A DNA stretch of 64,000 nucleotides, taken from positions 682,001 through 746,000 of the forward strand of contig JAMAHW010000006.1 of the NCBI GenBank assembly GCA_023627715.1. The letters are read 5' to 3'. The stretch comes from Periconia sp. R9002. Taxonomy: Eukaryota > Ascomycota > Dothideomycetes > Pleosporales > Periconiaceae. Below are positions 57,969 to 64,000 of the stretch, one piece after another. Below the pieces are notes generated by a model. It searched no databases. It saw only the letters and a list, made by a program, of their open reading frames with translations, and was not told the DNA's origin. How positions within the stretch are numbered: position 1 is the stretch's first letter; each line of letters starts with the position of its first letter. Made by a program: the position numbers and the translations under genes.

Positions 57969-59191
57969 GTTTGAAGTGGGACGGACGATGTTGAACATTC
58001 GTGTACATTAGCCAATCTAGTTGGGTTTATTCTATTTTGGAACGGCTATAAAAAGGAAGGGATAAACAAAATCCAAAGCTTTGGTCAAGATGATTGCAGG
58101 CGCATACATGCCCCCTAAAATTATAGTCTTCTTAAGAGTAACTAGAATACTAGGATTCTGTTTCTATAGTTTCAGTTTACTATTTTCTTTCTAGTTTCAC
58201 TATGTAGGAAGATGGATTTCTTTTGTAGATATACTGCAGGTCCTGGAAGTGCGGGATATTCAAATGTTGTGCTGCTGCCACATAGGGAACAAGAAGCGAA
58301 CATCCTTCTGGATTGAGCATGGAGAATCATGCCACCCGTACGTACATGTAGGTATGCTGTTGGGGATTGACGACGTGCCAAGCAGGCCAAGAAATCATTT
58401 TACTCCTTCCCCTCCATCAGCCTTCATAGCTCTATTAGTACCCATCACCGCCGCCCTCATAAGTAAGTGTCTTGCGCTTACCGTTCCGAGTCCCGTCCCT
58501 CTGCCAAACCCAAACACCGCCGTCTTTCCCCTTCCTTATGTCGCCCGCAAACACGCCTACGGGGAACAACTTGTTCTCCGACAGCGGCTAACATCAATTA
58601 TTACAACAACACCCGCTTCTATCCACGCCCATCCACCCGACTTAGTTACCCACCCACCCCATCGGCTCCGCCCTCGGATGCCTGCCTGCCTGATCGCTCA
58701 TACCCATCGTTTTCAGGCCTCTCTACCCCGCGGCCACTAACCTAGTTATCCATTTGCCATCTAGATACTCTCCAGTCTATCATCATTGCATACACTACAT
58801 CACGCGACACTCCCCGTTGCAATTGGAGCCGCCGCTGTCCTTGTGGGGACCCCATTTCGCGAGCCATCACCTCCACTTACACAAACGCGCCAATGATGCC
58901 ATAGTCCTTTCCCCCCCGACGTTAGCTACACAAGGTTGCATCCTGAACCTCAACCAATATCAATCATCAAAACACCCGATTCTATTCTGGACAACACCCT
59001 TGTCTCTCATCATTCTCCTACGCGACCTCTCGCTCTTCACATACCCGAACAGTCTCTCATCCAAGAACCTCCCTCTGCGCGTTCAAGCGCCGACTTGGCC
59101 AAAACGGCTGTCACCCATTTTTAAAACAGCATCTTTTGCCTCATCACCGTCGCATCTTCTGTAGTACTGCTGCACCTCTATTTTTGCAGCC
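57969..59191. promoter_or_regulatory. Upstream region and long pyrimidine-rich leader of UspA-domain gene
   Basis: 1.22 kb between two + strand genes. From about 58390 to 59190 the + strand is strongly C/T-rich with many short upstream ATGs, resembling a long fungal 5' leader. Frames here (for example 58754-59164) have no family resemblance and are more likely UTR. Confidence 0.5.
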
Positions 59192-61290
59192 ATGTCTCTG
59201 GAATCTGCGCTCGATGAGGAGAGGAGGGAGATAATGGCACTTTTGGAGGGAAAATCTGCCCCATCGCGACCAACACGCAACGAGAGTCCCCATGCTGGTG
59301 CCCGCGCCCAAAGTCCCGCTGCCGCTACATCCCCCGTGCGCAGTATGCTCGATATCGGAGGTCCCCCAGTCACCCGCAGTATGGTCGACACCGTTTCCTC
59401 TCCCCGAAACAGTAGCCGCGGTCCCATGCCATCCTCTCCACCGCCTTCTGCCCGAAGCTTGGGTGGTTCTTCCGTAAACCCCGAAGAAGCATACAAATTC
59501 GAAATGCTACCCACCATTGAAGCCCACTCCATGCCGAAAAGAGTTACACAGGGAGGAAAGAAGAACATCACCGCCAACAGCAATCATAACAAACCCCGCG
59601 CTATGTCATCTGTGTACGGGGAATCATCGGACTTGCTGGCCTCCTCTAGAGATCCTGCGCGTCCTGGCTCTTTGAGCGGCTTTTTGGGCAAATCCAAGAC
59701 AAAATCAGGTTCTCCTGGACCTGGTAGGTCGCAGTCTCCAGGCGGACGAATGCTCAATTCACATCCCATGAACTTGATGCCTACACCCAACAAATACGTG
59801 ACGGATTCTGGAAAAGTTATAGACATGAATGCTGCATATCGCAGGTTATCGGATGCAGCCCTATTACGTTCAGGTGGAAATTTGTCGAACCTTCCTACTC
59901 GCAAGGGGTCTGATCCAGTTACGGGTGTTTCGCTAGCACCTGGCGGAGGTGTACGATTGGCCATTGATGATTTTGGAGACTCTGAGGGCGCCGTTGAATC
60001 AAGTGATGACTCAGAGGACGACGAGGGCGACACATGGGGTGAGGGGAAGGGCCGAGGTCGTCGACGGACTCGACGGGACAGTACTGAGAAGCGTGGGACT
60101 GAAAAAGTAGCTAGAAGCTTGCTTGCAGCAGCTGAAGAAGAACGCAAGTGCATGCGTCATCTCACTCTTGTGTATTTTTACTGACTTCTATAGGCAAGGA
60201 TGTGTCCCAGACCTACAAGGTGAGGTCATTGCTTGAACCGAGTGTGACCGTTACTGGACCTGATGGCGCTCCGCTATCTGGTGAAAAAATGTCCATGAAG
60301 AAATCGGGAGTACATCCACATACCAGCTTCGATCAGGAGGGCGGTCTCTCATCTGCGTTCAACTCCGACACAGAGGCGGATCTTTCAGAGATCAAGTCTG
60401 CGCAGCAACTCTCCATGAGCATATCCCCTATCCAGTCAAGCCCAGAGGCTCATAGATGTGTACGACAAGTCATCCGTGGAAATTACGGCAAGTTCCAAGA
60501 CGATGCCGAGAAAGGCTTGCGACGGCAGCGAGTGTATCTGGTAGCAACGGACATAAGCGAAGAAGCTGCTTATGCTTTGGAATGGACGATAGGTACTGTT
60601 TTGCGTGATGGCGATACACTACTTGCCGTTTACGCAGTAGACGAGGAGACCGGCATCGGCGGCACAGAAACCGGGAGCACAACGGCCCAACAAGAGTCAG
60701 ACACACTCAAGAAGGTGCTTTCGAACAACCCAACTCATTCCGCCGACCCGAATGGATCATCACTGGCAAACAGCGTGGCGGCCACAGATGCAGATGTTGA
60801 AGCAATGGGTACGGCGGAGAAAGCACGGTACCAAGCTTGTGTAGAAGTCTCCGATAGATGTCTCAAACTGCTGCGAAAGACGCGCTTGCAGGTTCGAGTA
60901 GTTGTTGAAGTGTTTCATTGCAAGAGCCCAAAGCACATGATAACAGAAGTGGTGCGTATGAAATAGCTTCGACACGTTTGACGTGCTGCTGACATTGACT
61001 TGACAGATTGATTTTTTGGAGCCCACCTTGGTGATTCTGGGATCTAGAGGTCGCAATGCTTTGAAAGGGTAATTTGCCTCCATTGTCATCCGGCTTATCA
61101 TTTTGCTAACGAAACGGCCAGCGTACTTCTTGGGTCTTTCAGCAATTACCTGGTGACTAAGAGTTCAGTTCCGGTGATGGTTGCAAGGAAACGCCTTCGG
61201 AAACACAGTAAATACAAGCGGAAGAATCTTCGTTTGTCCAACGTCATCTCCAGCCCCAACGGACGGCTTGCAAATGCAAAGATCGACTGA
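59192..61290 (+). CDS. Universal stress protein (UspA) domain protein with long disordered N-terminus
   Basis: Exons: 59192-60143, 60194-60951, 61007-61068, 61122-61290; 646 aa. Residues 1-420 are Ser/Pro-rich, with a conserved short block YVTDSGKVIDMNAAYRRLSDAAL and an acidic run before basic RRRTRR. The UspA domain begins at about 430 (RVYLVATDISEEAAYALEWTIG), has a roughly 50-residue insertion, and ends with an intact ATP-binding G-2x-G-9x-G-S motif (GSRG...LGS, from G582). Many fungal relatives have the same layout; their exact role is unclear, with stress and signalling suggested. Intron 1 uses a GC donor (GCAAGT...CTATAG), the only one that restores EEERKDVSQTYKVRSLL. Its leader is long and pyrimidine-rich. 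Confidence 0.88.
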
Positions 61291-62452
61291 TCGCCTTCGT
61301 TTTGTCTAGAGATTTGTCAGTTTTGTGTTTCGAGACTGTTCGGATTTGGGAACGGATGCAAGCCTGTCTGGGCTAAATTAGGCACACGAAGGTTTGGGCA
61401 GCACATGAGGCGAAACATAAACAGTTTGGTGAATGGCCAATCAGCAGGTTGTAGCGACTGTTTCTTTTTTTCTTATTAGCTAGAAATGATGATTTAGCGT
61501 GGTAAACGTCAAACACGTGTGCTATTTCAAGACATCGTGCACCAGGTGCTTCAGATAATCGGCCCCCGAGATCTGATTTCTACCATTTCCATCACCGGTC
61601 AGGCATGAATTGCTATCATCAAGTTTACCACCGATGATCCCATTATCCACAAAGACCCTTCTTGCCCAATGTTCTCGTTTTCGCTATTTTCTTCTGTTAC
61701 TCTTCTAGGGTTGAAACATCGGGAGCCTTCTATACCGAAATGCCAAAACGCCACAATGTCTGCTGAATCTAAGCCGACTGCATTGCTTCATGCTCCCTTC
61801 ACAGAAAAACAACAAAACCAAACACCCGTAGAGCCGGTAAATGCCGGCAAAGTCACCTGTCTCTGGCGTGTCATGTCATTGTCGACTGCCACGGCGCGAG
61901 CGCCACTTCCAAACGTCCAAAACCGGTCGTCCCCCAGTCTAGCCTTGGTTCCGACCTCCGAGCAACAAGTCGATCAATGACTTTTTTTCCCACGTCCGAC
62001 CTCAACCCTTCCCTCAGGTCGGATTGAGAGAAAAAAATATTTCCGGTCAGCCCCCAACCAACCATCAGCGCTTGTTTAGCTAGCTAGCTAGCTAGAGACG
62101 CTCATGCGAGTCGACGCATCCCGGTCGCTTTGCGTGTGGCGCCAAGGAGCAATACGGATGGGGCGTCTTCAGACTTTATTTGTGAGGTGTGGAGTGTGGA
62201 GTGTGGAAGAAGGGCGGGCGTGTCTAAAACTCGAATGGTGCAATGTAGAGGAGGTGCATATAATCGCTTCGTAATAAGAGACTTGTCTAGTCTCATGGCT
62301 TCGACGATATACCCAGCACCCATTAATCTGTTCGGCGAATGGGAATTCGTGAATGGTTTACATTTTTCTCTCTCTTTTTCCTTTTATTCTCGATAGTACA
62401 TACGTGCTTCGTTTTCTTTGCCACTGACTGCCTGACTTCCTGAGGAAACGCC
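61291..62452. other. Intergenic region UspA-domain gene / HET gene
   Basis: 1.16 kb holding a 3' UTR and the HET gene promoter. A (TAGC)4 TAG tract lies at 62077-62095. A 103-codon + strand frame at 61669-61980 lacks any recognisable feature and is not called. Confidence 0.45.
62077..62095. repeat. (TAGC)n microsatellite
   Basis: Four full TAGC units plus TAG. The unit is a palindrome-like GCTA/TAGC, so the tract can fold on itself. Confidence 0.8.
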
Positions 62453-64000
62453 ATGGTGGCTGCTCACATTCGTTTCCAAATGGAAGCTCCGGATCATAAC
62501 GGCGTCGTTCAATCCACAGCAAGTCGACACTGCGAGTTCTTCCACTTTGATGAAGATGAGTTAGATACTTCTGAATTGCAGGTTCGCCTCATCAATCACG
62601 ATACTACGCAACGTCTTTTATATGGTCAACACTCGCATCGTCATCATCCCCACAGTCTACCTACCGCTGGAACGTAGGTACAAAGTCATTTGTTGTCGAG
62701 ACGCTCGTAGCCTGGCGTATCGAGATTCTAAACATGCATTGTGACCACCTTGGTTGGCTATAGCTAACTTTGTACCCGCGATCCAGGACCTCCTTAGCCG
62801 TTAGGAATAGCGATATCAACAACAAAGACGACGATGTAGAAATACTCTTTTCCAACCTCAGTCGTATCGCTCCATCTGTGGCCAAGGAGTTCGTCACGAA
62901 GCCTTCCAATCAACCATCCCTCCAATTCAAACTTATCTACGATTTCAACGATCTCCCGGGACACGAATCCAGTTACATTGCTATAAGCTACCCGTGGAAG
63001 AAGGCTAATCGGCAGATGCCACAGAAGATCATTAGTCCCGTGGGAGATCTTCCCTTTGGATGGGTACAAACGGTTGAGCAATTCCCCCTACCAACAAGCA
63101 AGGGTCTGTTTATGGGCGTGTTAAATGAGAGGGAGGAAGGAGAAGGACTGTGGTTCGATCAAGTGTGTATTGACCAGACAAAGGAGACGGAAAAGGCAGT
63201 CGCGATCGGAGCTATGGATAACATTTATCGAAACGCGAGGATGGTGGTGGTTGTGTTAGACGATGTCGCTGCTACGTGGGATGAGTTTGTCTTCTTGCAG
63301 AGGTACGTTCGACAGTACGATGTGTTTGCGGATTATGCACCGAACCGACAGCTCCGACAGTCGCAAAAAGGAGTGGAAACACCTGTGGAGCGCAACTTCT
63401 TAATTTGGTCGTTCGTGGAAAAGGTGCTGGATTCGACTTGGTTTGGTTCCGCGTGGTGCTATCATGAGATGAGCATGGGAAGGGACCACGTGTTTCTGGT
63501 TTCTTGTCCTGCTCCTGCTGTTGGCCCTTATGAAGGAGGAAGAGGGAGTGTTTGTACGGTGCTTCGGTTCACGGGACATTTCCTGGCGCATATGCTGCTA
63601 CTTGCTGGGGAAGTCACGTCTCTTGCTCCTTCGCGGCAGGCTCAGATCCAGTCTCTCCTTCACGTTTTTGGGACGGCACCACACCACAACGACTCTGATC
63701 TTATAAAACGCCACACATCGACAAAGTCAAACAGATCATTGCTAGTGTCGGACACCGTCTCGTTGGTGCCTGCAATCACAAAAGTCTTCCAACTCAAGGC
63801 AGGCGGTAATCCGCTACTGCCAGAGCACCTACGCAGGCTCGACGCCAACCGCGACAAGATCTCAATTGTTTTGAACATCTCCAATATTCCGTTAGCCCTC
63901 AAGCCAGCCATGTCTTTCCAACGACCCAGTCTCGAGGATGAAGCCTTCCGCTTGCTCCTTCTCGTCGGCCTAGGATCCCGCGATCCTCTCGCCCTCTGCA
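62453..64000 (+). CDS. HET (heterokaryon incompatibility) domain protein, 5' part
   Basis: HET-domain proteins mediate non-self recognition and incompatibility reactions in filamentous fungi. Exon 1 is 62453-62673, the intron 62674-62786 (GTAGGT...ATCCAG, with GCTAAC upstream), and exon 2 is open to the window edge; about 478 residues are visible. The HET core is plain: SYIAISYPWKK (residues about 160-170), LWFDQVCIDQTKETEKAVAIGAMDNIYRNARMVVVVLDDV, and SAWCYHEM, the usual start-middle-end motifs of the domain. The N-terminal about 75 residues are His- and acid-rich without a known domain. The C-terminal part, where most HET proteins carry variable domains, is outside or undefined here. The start is the first ATG of an open frame that fits the intron phase. 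Confidence 0.85.

Noticed and set aside
61669..61980. 103-codon + strand frame upstream of the HET gene
   Set aside because: No domain, signal peptide or splice evidence; length is within chance at this composition.
1..64000. tRNA, rRNA, transposon or CRISPR elements
   Set aside because: By eye I found no tRNA A/B box pair, no terminal inverted repeats with transposase or reverse-transcriptase motifs, and no regularly spaced direct repeats. A tRNAscan or RepeatMasker run would be decisive; I could not run one.

Overview
This window is nuclear DNA of a filamentous ascomycete (Pezizomycotina). The evidence is the short introns (about 47-177 bp, mostly GT-AG, several with CTAAC-type branch points), mean gene spacing near 2.8 kb, and a gene set that combines a QDE-2-like Argonaute, a HET-domain gene, MER3, Stn1 and a GH81 glucanase. 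I cannot fix the class from sequence alone; a Dothideomycete- or Eurotiomycete-like genome is the best guess. I see no bacterial-type operons, CRISPR array, transposon, rRNA or convincing tRNA.

Layout, left to right: exocyst SEC3 (minus, cut by the left edge); SRP40/Nopp140 nucleolar phosphoprotein (+); FMC1 (minus) head-to-head with an EngB/YihA-type mitochondrial GTPase (+); telomere protein STN1 (minus); a secreted Cys-rich protein (+); an NTF2/SnoaL-like protein with an apparent frameshift (minus); V-ATPase subunit a (+); a PLP aminotransferase with a long first intron (+); meiotic helicase MER3/HFM1 (minus, 6 exons); a Golgi nucleotide-sugar transporter (minus); nuclear-basket protein TPR/Mlp1 (minus, about 2180 aa); TFIIE-beta (+); COQ3 (+); mitoribosomal mL41 (minus); UTP14 (+); a GH81 endo-beta-1,3-glucanase with an in-frame stop (minus); VCX1 Ca2+/H+ exchanger (minus); an unrecognised membrane/coiled-coil protein (minus); Argonaute (minus); mitoribosomal uS7m (+); a UspA-domain protein (+); and the 5' part of a HET-domain gene running off the right edge (+).

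Most genes are housekeeping. Themes include mitochondrial biogenesis (FMC1, EngB, COQ3, mL41, uS7m), ribosome biogenesis (SRP40, UTP14), vacuolar ion transport (V-ATPase supplies the proton gradient that VCX1 uses), secretion and glycosylation (SEC3, nucleotide-sugar transporter), nuclear transport and transcription (TPR, TFIIE) and genome or RNA surveillance (MER3, STN1, Argonaute). They are neighbours rather than one pathway.

Gene models were built by hand, joining exons so that phase and recognisable family motifs both agree. The observations most worth checking are the stop codon at 44472-44474 that breaks an otherwise intact GH81 gene, the one-base frame break near 10706-10712, the unrecognised protein at 49767-51591, the long N-terminal extension of the EngB GTPase, and two easily missed introns (a 51-bp in-frame intron in uS7m and a GC-AG intron in the UspA gene). 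I found no convincing previously undescribed multi-gene system.
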